A DNA stretch of 64,000 nucleotides, from assembly GCA_003993805.1 (NCBI GenBank), contig RSEF01000003.1, forward strand, positions 104,901,676 to 104,965,675, in the 5' to 3' direction. The notes under the pieces were generated by a model. It saw only the letters and a list, made by a program, of their open reading frames with translations, was not told the DNA's origin and did no database searches. Below are positions 28,110 to 42,100 of the stretch, piece after piece (positions within the stretch are counted from its first letter, which is position 1; the number at the start of each line of letters is the position of its first letter). The translations under genes were made by a program, and so were the position numbers. Source of the DNA: Himantopus leucocephalus. Taxonomy: Eukaryota; Chordata; Aves; Charadriiformes; Recurvirostridae.

Positions 28110-29822
28110 TTTTTTTTATATATAAAAAAGTTTTTATTGTATTGGGAATTAAATTAACTCCGCACACACGTACTTTGCACTGAATCAAACAAAAAAAAAC
28201 CCTGAACAAAAAAAAAAAACAACCAACCAACCAGAAAACAACCCCAAATTCCAAAACCAGAATATAAAACAATAGCTAGTCAGATAGGAATACCGTAAGG
28301 CACACATTCAAGTATTAGTGTAACAAGTATCCTTGGGTAGGGAGGAGAGGGGGTTACTCACGCAATCCTTGCGGCACAGGTTTGGTTCCTTTCCCTCACA
28401 TTTAAAAACACACAGACTTTCTGCAGCTGCGGGTGCCCTGTGGCCGAGCGCAGGCTTGTAACAGTTAAAACAGTTCTACCCTTGGTCACCTCTTATGTCA
28501 GTTTTATCAGCAGGTCATTGTGGGAGAAAACAGATACAGAATCAAGATGATGCTTTACTATCAGGACAGTTGCGCTGTGACTCCACTGTGTCAGTCTATC
28601 TGCTGCTAAGCTAAACCAACGCTCGTGTGCCCTTCCCGGCTCACCTTACACATCACCAGGTATATCAGAGGACACCATTAAATTACCAACGTTTGACATC
28701 ACATTTTACTACCTGTGTGGGAATTTGCATTCATGAAGTCTCCTTCTTTTACTTGCCCTGTAAGTTTAACAAAGGTTTCTTTCTTTTTCAATTAAATTCA
28801 CAAGTGTTTTTAAACAAATGCCTCCACTGCAACGGAGTGATTTTTTTCCCCATTTATTTATGCAGTAGGAGCTTCCAAAGGCCGCATAGACCCTGAAAAA
28901 AATAGAAAACTGAGGCTCAGCTCTTTGAACATCTCAACAACAGTGTTACCTATTTCAAAATAACATTTGGACAAAAGTTTCTGCATTAAAACAACTGCTG
29001 TAAAGAGCTGGTTAAAACGGTCCTCATCCAAATAAATGATTTCTCCCCTTACACATTTCTTTCTCCTACCAGAGACCTGCAACACACGAGCCTTTTGGTG
29101 CCGAGCAGGGAAACTCCCAATGAAAGCCTTTTTCTGCCACGAAGACAAGACAACCTGAACGCTAGAGGAGCATTTCCATGCACTGTATAAGGTTTAACAG
29201 CCTCTGCATGACCCTTTTATTTTTACTGATTTTGAAGCTGTGTTTCTTAAGCTTCTTCATTCCGATTATGCATCTTCATTCAATGCTGTGAGACTATTTT
29301 TTTATCTGTTTCATTACTCTCATTCTGTTCTCAAGGCATCTGTTTAGGCTTTTGCTTACGCGTACCTTAAATTGCTAAATGGTCTACTCTATGTGGAACA
29401 TACTGCAGTGTTTTCATTTTGTTTTTAAAAGCCCCTTAATTTTGTCTCAGTGCTGTCAGACTAAAAAAATATTAAATTATAAAAAAGGCTGATATACACA
29501 ATCCAATATCCAGCAGGATATTTGGTTTTGCACCACAGGTTGAAGGAAATGTTAAAGGTCAAGGAAATAGAAAAACAAATCCCAAAAGCTTCAAAAACAA
29601 GCCGGCTTTACACTGGATTTTCCTTTTTAAAAGATATAATGCTCTAATAAATCTAATTCAAGGAAGGTCATACACATGACCAGCATCTGCAGTAGGTCAC
29701 TTCCTTATTTCTCCCACTCCCTCACAAAAATATATATACATATATTTATATTTATATAAATGAAATGGTTTTAGATCCTTATTTTGCAGACGAAAGTCTT
29801 ACATTTAGAAGGCAGCAAGACA
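28110..29822 (-). other. ADAM17: ADAM17 3' UTR (inferred extent)
   Basis: Follows the ADAM17 stop codon. Three AATAAA motifs on the minus strand allow several end points. It contains A/T-rich simple sequence at 29726-29760 and A-rich and AACC-type repeats at 28185-28245. The full extent is inferred from motif positions only. Confidence 0.55.
28133..28138 (-). terminator. ADAM17: Candidate distal ADAM17 poly(A) signal
   Basis: TTTATT on the plus strand is AATAAA on the ADAM17 strand, about 1.7 kb after the stop codon. Other candidates are 28853-28858 and 29216-29221, which would give shorter UTRs of about 1.0 and 0.6 kb. Confidence 0.5.
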
Positions 29823-30173
29823 CTAGCATTCAGTTTCTTTGCTGTCCACCCGGTTCTGGCGCTGTAGTTTAAAGGACGAAGCTTTCTCGCTCCTAATGAC
29901 AGGATGGTCTGTCAAGTCCTCAAAAGATTTGGCGGCCGAGCTGCTATTTGGGAAAGGGTCCTTCTCAAACCCATCCTCATCAATGTGAGAGTCAGTGCTT
30001 GGGTCCTCCTGAATAGTGTCCATTCTTTGGTGGTCCTGTTTCGCTGCGGCAGCGACGGCGGGCACGGCTGTGATGGGCTGCAGCGGCTGGTGCCGACTTG
30101 TCGACTGCGCCGCGGGGAAAGGCTTGATGATTCGAACAGAGGCAGAGTCCAGGCTGCTGAGCATTTCCACGTT
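29823..30173 (-). CDS. ADAM17: ADAM17 last exon, cytoplasmic tail and stop
   Basis: Starts [19 protein letters not shown] after cttgcag and ends [15 protein letters not shown], with TAG at 29823-29825. The [13 protein letters not shown] segment, which holds the known MAP-kinase target threonine, is conserved. The stretch after PFPA differs: [12 protein letters not shown] replaces the proline-rich human segment, followed by [10 protein letters not shown], making the exon about three codons longer. Confidence 0.96.
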   Translation of the reverse strand, partial: NVEMLSSLDSASVRIIKPFPAAQSTSRHQPLQPITAVPAVAAAAKQDHQRMDTIQEDPSTDSHIDEDGFEKDPFPNSSSAAKSFEDLTDHPVIRSEKASSFKLQRQNRVDSKETEC

Positions 30174-33100
30174 CTGCAAGACACAAGCAGCCACGTCACT
30201 GGGAAAAGCTTGGGTTTTGCACCATTTTCAAGGGGAACGGACAACAGGCATCTTCTGAGGAGCATCTGCACTCCTGTTAGAATGGTTTAAAGGCTACCGC
30301 GTCCTCCCTGCCACTGCCAGGAGAGATGCGCTGACTGCCTTCATGCTGCCACAGGCTACCCTGCGCTGGCCGGGCTGAAACCACTGCACCACGTTAGAAA
30401 AGGAGTTAGATTTTGGATTTTACATTAGATTTATGCTTACTTAAGAGCAAGGGAACATACAACAGAAGCAATTTGTTGTGTTGTTTTTTTTCCTCAAGAA
30501 ATCCAGCTACACTAAGCACTAAAGGCAGAAAGACCCTTTTATCTCTGCTGGTTCCTTCTCCATATAAAGCGCCACAGGTGACACCCTCACTGGGACAGAG
30601 CTGACAGCTCAGCCCCACCTCCCCTGGGGCCCAACACTGCTTTGGCAAAACCGAGGGCTGGAAATGCAGGGTCAAGCCATACGACACACAGAGCTCAGTG
30701 CAGGGGAACAGTCCAAGGTACAGCTTATTCCACTCTTCCAAGCTGGGAGTGCCCCGTTTCACGTGCAAGAAGCTGTGCTGAATGCAGGGTCAAAGACCAG
30801 AGGGGGACCACTGTGATCACACCCAAATTCTGCAACCCAGATTAAGTTAAATCCCATTGATTTCTGCTTCTATTTGAGCATGGTTTGGAAAACATCCAGA
30901 GATTTCTGGGCATAAAAAAAAAACCACCCACAAACCTTAGGGGATGCTAATACTGGGCAGGATGAGAAGTTTACCTGCTACCAGTACCGCATTTCCCAAC
31001 TGCTCGATCCTCGGCAGATCCGAAAGACACAAGATTTGTTTGTTAAACTGTTGCTGGTGCAAGAAGCCCATTAACTATACCTGTGCTCCGCTGCTACACC
31101 TCCTTCTAGGATTTTCTTGGTTGAATTCAGGTATAAAGCTCTAAGGTGACTTTTCTTATGGCATTCAATACCAGCTATGGGCCACTCGAACTAAGACCAC
31201 CTTCAGTTACATCAGAGTAGATGACAGAGGCAATCTGCCTCAGCGGTCTTTGAATTCAGTGCGCTTCCCCCAGTGGTTGTATAAGAAAGAGCTCTGCAAG
31301 GCTTTTTTTCTCTCCCATTACAAAACATTTCCCTAATTGCATGTTTTAGTCATTAATAAGAATTGTATTGTCAAAGCACTAGGCAGGGTACCCCAAAACC
31401 AAAAAAATCTATGTCAGAAGGTGCCCTGTGCTGGACTGTAACTAAAGTTTATCTAGGTGCTTTTTTTCTCTTCCCCTCTCCCAGCTCAGTATCTAAGAGG
31501 TGAGAAGTGTCACTGACAGGTCCCCGCACCCCGAGGCCACCTCCCCCACAAGCAACTGGAAGGCTTTAGCACACCTGGCCACTAGAAGTCGACTCCTGCA
31601 AACAACCATTCTGCAGCAAAGACACCACATTTTGCAGAGATTTTTCTGCAGCGTCAACCTGCTGAGCCTCGTGCTTCGCTGACACCATTTGGCTGGGAAC
31701 AAGTGGTCTGCGGTTGAAGCTGCCGAGTGACCTGTGTCGAGGGGACCCCATACACAGGCGCCCGCTGTGCAAAGTGGTGCTCTGCAGAGCAGAGCTGCTT
31801 CCTGCCCCGGGAGCTGCGGCTGCTGCAAGAACTGCTTTGTCAACAAGGTCAAGGCGCAGCTTTTGCAGGAAGGAAGAATCAGACCCCGCCAAGCTTCAGC
31901 GCTTGATCTATCGAACATGGGCTCGTTCAAGAGAACAGTTTCCCCTCAAATCGATTCATCTATGTGCAGCATGGGGCACAGGGCTCCAGGTCTGTCTGCT
32001 ATCGCTTCTCTGATAAATACTCTGCACACACCTTAGGTTCAGATTTTCTAACACACATTGCATCGCTTTCTGCCCATTCTTACTCACACAGCAACTTACA
32101 CTGGGGCAAAACAGGGACTTTGTGTTCTCCTCGTACTGCTTGTCCAGTTTCTTGTCCTATTGGAAAACAAACAAACAAACAAAAGCAAACCAAAACACAC
32201 ATACACAAAATAAGAAAGTTAGTTTCCCAACTGCAGGGTCCCTGTCCCAGTTTCCCTGCAGGGACACAGAAGGGCATGGGGCTCTTTTCCCTCCCCCTAC
32301 CACCTCCCATGCCTTCCCATCCCTCCCAGTAGTGCTTGTGGGCGCAGCAACCCTCTGCTCTAACCCCCTGCTGCTGACAGCCTCAGGCCACATGCCCACG
32401 CTCCCAGTTGCTGTGAGCTCTCTCTCCGTGTCCATACACCCAAGCTCAACCAAGACTGCTTCCCACTCTGGGTCTCCCCACAAAATGCGGGTGTCTTATT
32501 TCTTAGCAGAGCTTTAGAAAACTTTGACTCTAATGGAAGTTACCAAAATTATGCTTGGGTAGAATTCGGGAGGCACAGGAAGAAAATCTGCCTAGGGAAG
32601 AATGGGAAGGGCTCCAGGGAATGAATAGTCATGGGAGTACCGGGCCTGTCAGAGCCCGGCAGAGCTTAGCAGGAGCTTTGCCTATTGAAGGAGCTGTAGG
32701 TCTTATATATGCTGCATTCCCCCCTGGGGTTTGCTAAAAGCTTCCCATCACCTTCTCCCACAGGCATCTGCCATTTCATATATGAAGGGTGTTCTCTTAC
32801 AGCTCAATCCAACAGAGCAGTCATCTCAAAGACAGCTTACTCACCACACAGTGCACAAGGATGCTGAGAGGAATCCAAAAAAGTAAGGAGAAAACAAGCA
32901 CGGAGCCCACTATATTATCTGCTAGGAACTTCCCTGTGAAATCAGTTCAAATCTGTTAGTTATCTACCAAATACTGTTTCATGAACGTACACATCTATCC
33001 CCATTCTGCAGCCACTGCTCACGCAAGCCAAGCCACAGAATTGCTCAGAGAAGCACAGGCTGCAGGACTAGGCAGAGATACAAGAAATTACAGAGTTTTA

Positions 33101-36100
33101 GAAAGTTGTATCCAGTATGTTAACAATAACGCTGTTTTTTTTCCTCTGTTCTTCTCTGATGGGAAATGCTGACAGGCTGTAACGTTTAATATGAGTTGAT
33201 TTGGAACAGGCTACATCGCGTTAGCCATACTGCCACTCTCAATTATACAAGACACTGCGAGTCTGTTACCAAATTCTGATTTTACATTCATGTGATAACT
33301 ACCTGCCTCCACAAACAAAATGTTTGAACATCAAATATGTACCAACTGCCTCTACCTGAGCAGGCTAAATAGCTTTAACAATTACCCGAGACAATTTTTT
33401 TAACCCTAGAACTCAAGATTGAAAGCCCCAAACCCAGGTAGTTACACTGTGTAGGCACAGCGTTACCATGAGCATATGGAGTTACCCAGTCATTACGCAG
33501 CGCCGGCTCATTAACAAGTTTTGTATGGTTCCAGTAACAGAGTGCAACACTGGGGGGGTCACACTGGGGGGCCACCTGCTTGGATTGCATGCTGGGCATC
33601 AAGACCAAAGGGGCCCACTCACAATTGCTGGGCAGTGACTCAGTACAGGCACACAGCCTGAGGTGTGTGACCTCAGTGGTTTTCTTAAATAAGAGAGAAA
33701 TGAAGTTTTCCTCTCCCAGTCTGTTGACATTTAAATCCCACTGAGAGGCTCACTTTATACTGTGCTGAATCTAGCTGACCTCTAAAAAGACTGTCTGTTA
33801 TTTCCTTTTCTCTAATTGACCTACTTCTTGGTATTCACACAAGAAGCTATCGTCTCCTTTACAAGCTTGGAAGATGTCCACAAAATAACAGGGTGGAAAA
33901 ATGCAAAATGATCCCCCATCCTTTCAGCTTCAAAAGGCAAGATCACTATTGTCAAACTTTAGGCAAGAAATATATTTGTATATACCAGAAACACAGTTAC
34001 TAGCTACCCTTGCACGCAGGTGAATAAAACCAGCCAGCTAACTCCCTCTGAGGCTTTAGAGGTTCATGTCATGAACTAAAACAAACCCCAAAGGATATGG
34101 TTACAGATCTTACCAAAAGTATTGATGCTGAGTTGGTCTATGAAATCCCAAAATCGTTCGATCACATCCTGTACTTGCTTCTCGCATTTGCCCTGCAAAA
34201 GTAAACACTTATTTACAAAATAATCTTATGCTATCTAAGCGTTAACTACTGCCTCCTTGGAGAGTGAAGATGATACAAAGACTGTAGTTTTCATTACTGA
34301 GACAGCAGCACTTGACTCGCATTCTGAATACAGGTTTACACTCATGCCCAGTACCAGAAGTCCATTTTTATTGCCTTTATTTTTGGCAAAACAGTTTCAA
34401 CTTTGTTGCTGTCTGGAACACATGAAGTTTTAAGGCTTGAAACATGCAAAAACCACCCCACCCTCGCCCCCATGTTAGGGGACACAAAACTGAAGTTTCT
34501 GGAGAGGGTTAAGCTCCATTCCCATTATCCACCGAGAAGGCTGCCGCTCTCGGGAGCTGTGCGGGTTTTAACACAGCAGATCATCGGTCTTTCAGTTCTG
34601 CTGGCGGAAGGGCTGGGGCACGCCTTCCCAAATTCACTTCTGCCAACACCCAGCTTAGCTTCGACCGTTGGGGTCTGCAGGTGACGCTACTGTCTGTGCA
34701 GCTGCACCACTGAAACGGTCACCGAGTGCCAGCAACCCACCAGTCTCCCTGCCACGTGCTCACTGCCCCTTTCGGATACTGCCAGCTAGATTTTCATGCG
34801 ATTGCTCCCTGACCTGAATTATTTTAGTCAAAATTAATTGAGCTAACATGAACAGCTGAAATAGCAAGCACTGCAAACCCAGACGAGCTTACAGCAGCAC
34901 TCATTCACCTCCTTTGCACAAACTGCCGGCTGGCTGAGCTGTGGGGAGCAGCAGAAGGGGGCAATAAGCAATGAGAGAAGGTAACAGCTCCCCCTTGCAC
35001 AGCAAGTTGGCAGAACTATCTCCCATCTGCAGCCTCAGATACCCTTTAGTATTTACCCTGTGGAGAGGTACTTACACAGTACCACCCTGCTCAGCAGCAT
35101 GTCAAGCTTTGCCTTCTCTTTACCAGCACAGTCCTCGTCACAGAGACTCTCAAACACCCACCACCAATGCAGAGCACACAGTGCACTGACGTCTGGGAAA
35201 ACTTACATTTGTATCGCAGAAGCCCACGGTGCAAGGCTTCCCCTTGCGTAGGAACAGAAACTGGTCATTAGCATCGACGTACGGTATGCACCTATCCTGC
35301 TCGTCCCGGCAGCACACCTTGCAGGAATTATCAGTTTCTGTAATAAAGCAACAAACTCATTCCTCAGCAGCACCAGGAGCCACCTGCAACCCATAACCAC
35401 GCAGACACATAACCCCACGTGTCCCTTGGCTGACCATGTTCCTGCCCAGCTTCCCCATAAGGAAGGCAGGACTGTGCAAGTCACCCAGTTTCGGGCACTC
35501 TAATGACCAAGCCTGAAACTCAACCAGATGCCTTTTGCAACATACTAGGGGACACAGTGGGATCAAGCTCTCCAAGCTGATACTCCAACACGGCATGAAT
35601 CAAGCGGCAGGTAAAGGAGTTCCAAACATGTCCAAGACACAGATTTAAGTCTTTCTTGGACTTGGGTCCTCTAGGCACCCTTCTCCTTGGCTATGCCCTC
35701 CATCTCAAACAGTGGGGCTCACAGCGCTTCCCTGCATTGCCCCTGTGAAGTTTTCCTCCTGCTCACAGCCACTTTACCAGTTTTAAGAGCTCAGATGAAG
35801 AGCACGCAAACAGTAAAGCTTACTGGCAGAAGTATATGACAGGCAGGTTTGCAGTAGCACGGGACTGGACTCGGGGATCCTGTGTTCTCAAGACACTTTA
35901 ATCTGTTGAAGTGAGTCCAGAGGAGGGCCATGAAGATGATCAGAGGGCTGGAGCACCTCTCCTGTGACGACAGGCTGAGAGAGTTGGAGCTGTTCAGCCT
36001 GGAGAAGAGAAGGCTCTAGGGAGACCTTATAGCGACCTGCCACTATCTGAAGAGGGCCTACAAGAAAGCTGGAGAGGCACTTTTTGCAAGGGCGTGTAGT

Positions 36101-39100
36101 GATAGGACATGGGGTAATGGCTTGAAACTGGAAGAGGGTCGATTTAGATTAGATATTAGGAAGAAATTTTTCAATATGAGGGTGGTGAGACACTAGAACA
36201 GGTTGCCCAGGGAAGTTGTGGATGCCCCATCCCTGGAGGTGTTCAAGGCCAGGCTGGGTGGGGCTTTGAGCAACCTGATCTAGTGGGAGGTGTCCCTGCC
36301 CATGGCAGGGGCGTTGGTACTAGATGATCTTTAAGGTCCCTTCCAACCTAAACCATTCTATGATTCTAACCTCTTTGAAATTGTTCTTTAACGACTTGTT
36401 GGAGGCACCACTCCTCTGCCAGATGCCTGGTCCAGAAGTTGGTTGTGATCTCTTTACAATCACAGAACAGTCAGGCTTTCCCTCCCGTCCGCCTGTGGCA
36501 GAGGAGGTGGAGGGTGGGACAGCACCCTCTCCTTTACCTGGGGTGTCAGACTGCAAGTGTCATCTTAATGTCTTCAAACCCAGACCACCAAAGGGTAAGA
36601 GGACATTCACATTCCTTTTCCAAACAGAAAATACTAGCCCTGGAAAACCAACAGTTTAAACTTTTTCAGAAACCCTAAACTCAGCCCTCCAACAGGCAAC
36701 CCCACAGTGAGGCCAGCACTCTCCAAGGAGCATAGCCGAAGCACACGTTTCAGTTCAGTCCCATGTCACCCACCGTTACACGCACACGACCGTAGGTTCT
36801 TCTCCCTCTCACAGAAAGGGACACACTCCCCATCCTTGCACTTCCCCATGTCCACGCAGACTGTGTCATCTGGAGCATTCCCTGGAGGGGGGCACTCGCT
36901 GCTGTTCCCTACAGATGGGGGTCAACAGGGTGGGATGACTGTGTTAGAGCAAAAGGCAGAGCACCTAAGTGTGCAGAAGGAAAAAGGACAATAAAGGAAA
37001 TCCAGACTCATCCCGGGGGGTACCCCAATGGCTTGTTCTTGGCTTTCATCTGCAGGCTGCCTGCCAGCTCCCTCTGAGAGGCAGCAGAAGCTTTGGAGGC
37101 TTTCAACAACTCAGGCATTGTGGCACTCCAGTGACCAAGCAGTAGCTAGCAGACCCTGGAGGCACCATCAGCAAAGCAGCAGGAGCTCTGACTTGACTGC
37201 CTGCCTCCAGGAAGGATTATAAGGGCAAAGTAAACAAGTGGGGAAGTGAAGCAGAGTTGCAGTAATTCCACCCTTTCTATGGCAAGATTCAGCTCATTCT
37301 TGTCCCATCCCAGTGACACACCCTGTTTTGCTTTTTGGTTTTTTAAGGGGAAAAAAGAAGGAAAAAAAGAAAAGAAAATCATCAACATTTTTCATGTTCT
37401 TTTGGGCAGTGAATCACCAAGTGATTCCTGAACTACAACAAAACTCATTATAGGGCAATTTCGTGATGCTTAACTGGTCTCTAAAATTACATGTACCAGA
37501 TGAATAAAGGGCACTAGTTTGAAAGCGGATCGAACAGGACACTGAGCCTGGAGCGCTTGGCAAGCTGACGTAAAGGGGACAGAATCATGTCCTACCAGTG
37601 CAAAAAGACTCTCCTTTACAAGTGGCATTTATGGCTTCTTGGCATTTCTTCTGTGCACTTTCAAACTGGCAGCCTTTACAGCAGGGACTGTTCCGATCAC
37701 TGTGGAAAGATCAAAATGAAAGGAAGAAATATTAACCATTTTTTTTTTTTAAAAAAAAGAAGTACAAGCATGACAAAGCCGAGGAAAAAGGATGTTTAGA
37801 AAAAAAAAGCTACTCACTGACTCACTGATTCAAACCCTTTACCCTCTCTGCCCCCTCCCACGACCACTTTTTTACACACCCACTCACTCTTCATTTACCA
37901 AAGGTAAAAGCACATAGAAAGTACATATTGAGAGACAACACAGGAATCCTTATATTTATTAAAGACACCTGGATCCTCTTGTCACTTGCTGCACAACCAT
38001 GGACAAGATCTTCCACTGTTTTTTTCCCCCCCACATTTTTCCCCACCATTTGTCCTACTCTTTATTCTGCACTCTCTTTATTCTTTGTTCTGCATCTAAT
38101 GCAAGAAGGCCCTTAGTACAAACACACATGACAGCAGGTCACTAAAGTTGACGGAATTTCTTGCGAGTTGCACGACCCCTTTACTGTTACGTGGTGCAGA
38201 GCTGAACTCCAAAAAACTAGACTGGACACTGCACTGCAACAGGGCCACAAAAACCCCAAAGAGCAGGAAGAACAGAAAGTGGGCTCATTCAGTGCAGTCA
38301 CTATGTTGTCTGCTCAAGCGCATTTTGCAGCAGTCTTGAAAATACCAGTATGTGACCCCAGTTTAAAGCTGCCTTGCAATACAAGCAAAAACTGGTTTTG
38401 CACAGGAAGTTTGCACAGGAAATTTTTAATATTAACTTTTGAATGCCTGATTTTTGCTCTTAAATATAACAACTACCTCCAAGCCTGTAGTGCTCATGGC
38501 ATTTTTCAGAAAAAGTAACAGAATGCTATAAGAATTAAATGTATGCAAGCAATGCATGCGCACAGCAGCCTTTCCTGAAACCCTTTATTGTATTCAGCTC
38601 CCAGCTCCCTTAAGGCCAGGAAACAGGTCTGTGACACTGCAGGTGGCTTCAGGAGCTTTCAGCCCTGTGTAAGAGAAGTTGCAATTTATTTCCCCTTACC
38701 TGCATTTGGCACCATCTTTCAGTTTACAGTCTGCAGAGCAGCAGGGATCAGCCTGTTGGTACAAGAGGCCAGGGTCGCACTCCTCCCCTTCATCCACCCT
38801 GGAGTTCCCACACACTTTGTTGTTGCGCTCTTTGAAGCACTCCTGGGCCTTGATCTCTATGGTCCTATGGATGGATTTTTTGCTGCAGCTTGAGAACATC
38901 TAGAGAGTCACGAGGGGAAAGAGCAGCACTGAGGAGAGTACCTTTCTGTCAACACCTGGCATCTAAGGCAGCCTCAACTTCCTTACGCCTTCAAGTTCTG
39001 GCATCTCAGAAAGCAGTTGCTCCCTCTATACTGCCAGTTTGATACCTTGGAAAAAACTTAAGATGGGAAAGTAACGGTTGGGTCCATAAAGGACATTGCT

Positions 39101-42100
39101 ATGTTACAATGCAGGGACACCCACGCAGTCTGGCTCAGGGTCACAGAACCAACTCCAGCTCTCCCACGGCTTGAGAAGCACTAGCAACCATCCCCAGGAA
39201 GGGCTGTGAAGTTGTAGCAACAGGGAGAGACTGTGCTGCCTCTCGGCAGCAGGCTAGGCACGAACCACAAGTCAGACTAGACTGCAGATTAATCATTCTC
39301 TCGATAATCTTGGTTTCTCATCTGCAGAACAGGCACAGTGCCAAGTCCACACTGCCAGTGCAAGCTTCTGAGACTGGCGAGCACCATGGCTGTGGTGTCT
39401 GGCTCCAATAAGAACTGCTACCGACCACGCAAATGCTATTTGGTACTGAAGGTTCTGTAGCTGACCCTCGCTGATGCCTTGCTTTTAGGAGCATGCAGCT
39501 ACAGCTAATCATAAACAACTAATTTAAAAAGCAGCTGGACATGCTATGAACTCCAGGGAAACTCAGAATCCAAAGATGAACTTACCTTGCAGAGAACCCA
39601 GTGGCACGCAAGTATGTTTTCTTATTATGGCTAATCCATTACATTCCTGACAGTTTCAAGCTACAGGAATCATTAACTAAATAGACTTTCTATGCAAAGG
39701 GTCACTGACCATAGCAGAAACTTGCAGGTAGAAGCAAAACTATGCAACTATACCTTGTTGTTTTCATGATCTCCACTGACAGCAATTGGGTACATAACAT
39801 ATTTCCCTCCCTGGTCTTCAGTGGGGGCACATTCTGGCAGACTATCAGGATCATGCTCTGCTCCAAAGTTATGTCCGAGTTCATGCGTCGTAACCAGGTC
39901 AGCCTCCTTTTTTGAACATGAAAAAAGCAATGCTGAAAAAAATTAGTCCAAGCAGGACAGGACAGAAGATCCCAGCTATTTCCAGGCCACCCACAATTCT
40001 AAGATACACTGAGATGGAAAGGGATTTGCCTACGAANTTTTTTTTTTTTTTTTTTTTTTAAGAAGTAGGGAACTGAAGGCAAGTAGAATTATGGTCCATT
40101 TCCAAAGGCAATTCCAGGACTAGGTCTGAATACTAAACACCTGTTAAAGGCAAAGCGCTGTCCTACAATACTGATTCAATCTTGTTTTCAATGCAATGCA
40201 GCATCAAAATTCGCTTTTAAATAGCTGGAAGGCATAAAAAGTTGAAACAAAAAACAATCCAAACAAACACCAGCTACTACGATTAGTCAATCTCTCGTTT
40301 AACATATCTTGCCATTAGAATTACTTCTTCTAAATGGATGATGACATTAGGAGTGCTGAATAAGCTCTTCTATTGCACGATTACTAGGCAAGACATTTGC
40401 AGATGTGGCCCAACAGGGATGAATTTCCAACATCATTTACGCAAGACATGACTCCTGCTGAGGATCCCAAATCGGCTCTGCCTCACTGCACTGCGTGCCT
40501 CCCTGCAGTGCCTTGACCAGCAGATGGTGTCAAGCTCAAAGTGACAACCACAAATTAAGCTAACACAAAAATGAAAGTTACCCACAAGGAGACAGAACAG
40601 TTCAGGAGAGAGTGAAGGAAGTTTGAACAGCTAACTGTCATTTCTGCTGCTGTGCAGGCACAGGAAGGACCAAGCACTGCAATGAGCAGCACCAGTATCC
40701 AGTCTAGGCATAGCTAATGCGAGAGCCAGAGACAGGACAGCTGCCCAGAGATCACTCCTATGCTTCATTGTGTTTACTCTGGGGAAGGGTTTTAAGCAGG
40801 TTTTTTATTTTTTCAAACCCAAGTGGACACCATGCAGCACTCTCCCTGTGAAACCAATCCATAATGCTCCCACTGCCTCATCCCAAGCTTTGTGCCTGCC
40901 ACAGGAAGACAGCAAACTCAATTTCCTTTGTAATCCAAGGCAGAACTCCAGCTTGGAGATTGAACAACAAATGCAAATAGCATGGCAACGGCTAGAGCTC
41001 TTTGTCAACATCCCTCTAACACAAAGCTTCACTGTCTTTTTTTTCCTAGCTTCTTGACAGCTTCTGTGCCAAGTTTTAGCCCACACATCAATTATGAGTT
41101 CCCTTTATAATCAGGCTACAGAAAGCACAGCTGAGAAGTCAGCAGAAGTCAGCAAAAGAGAAATATGCCCAACTGCAAAGATTTGGTAGATGCAAACACA
41201 GGCACTGCTCTGGTATCTTTACAAGTGAGACAAAGCTCATATTCAGGCCTTTATGTATTTACTATCTCATCAAATATGGAAAAAAAAAATCCAGACAGCA
41301 TAATTTACATTAGGCTTAGTACTAGCACTAATAAGCCCTGTCTATTATACTGTTCTCTGCTCTACTTACTCAGGACACACACAAAAATCAGGTAGAGGAG
41401 TTTCATTAAAAGGCCCAAACTAAAACTCTTACTTTCCCTGCACTACTTTCACTGCTTTACCTTGCAAATGGAACAGACCAAGCATATGCAAGAGTCCATC
41501 TGCACACTGTAGGTGTACGTAATAGCATACACATTAAGTTTTCTCTTACTTGAGTCAGCAGACTAATTTTATTCTTACTGTAAGGCTACTGCTTGTTCTG
41601 TTTGAGGTTTTGTTTTTGTTTTGTTTGTTGGGTATTTTTAAAAGCAAAATACATTTAAATTCATCTTTAGATATCAAAATCCTGTTTATATCTGGGCAAC
41701 TACAACCTCTAACAGACACTAGCTATCTTTCTTCATTCCCATTCTGCAGTGAATTCAATCTTCAGTTCCATTCAGTCCCGACTCCGCTTGTCAGCAAGAA
41801 CCAAAGCGGTAATTTTGGTTTTGTGACCTACATCCTTGTCTCCAGGGATCTGACTCAATTGGAAAGCCAGCAGCTTGTTTCTCAGAGAGCGCGGAAGCTT
41901 GTCACAATCCCATGGCATACATCACCAACACACCGAACATTCACACTCTGCAGAGGAGGATACTCTCCTACCTTTGTGAGGATGGTCTTCCCATAGTTCT
42001 TGGTGCTGGTTAATCCACTGTTCAGATAGATGTCCTTCTTTGCAATTTGACTATAATAAGCTATAGAAGCGAGAAACAAACAAATAAAAATTGACAAACA

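Larger units (their letters stand above)
26055..28110. other. Spacer between convergent IAH1 and ADAM17
   Basis: Contains a CR1 3' end (26331-26640), a 76-codon open frame of unknown nature (26992-27219), a candidate distal IAH1 poly(A) signal (27539-27544) and a moderately GC-rich stretch at 27850-28040. No further gene was identified. Confidence 0.65.

Noticed and set aside
31493..31930. 145-codon minus-strand and 100-codon plus-strand frames in the last ADAM17 intron
   Set aside because: Overlapping frames on both strands in moderately GC-rich intron, with no recognisable motif or exon junctions.
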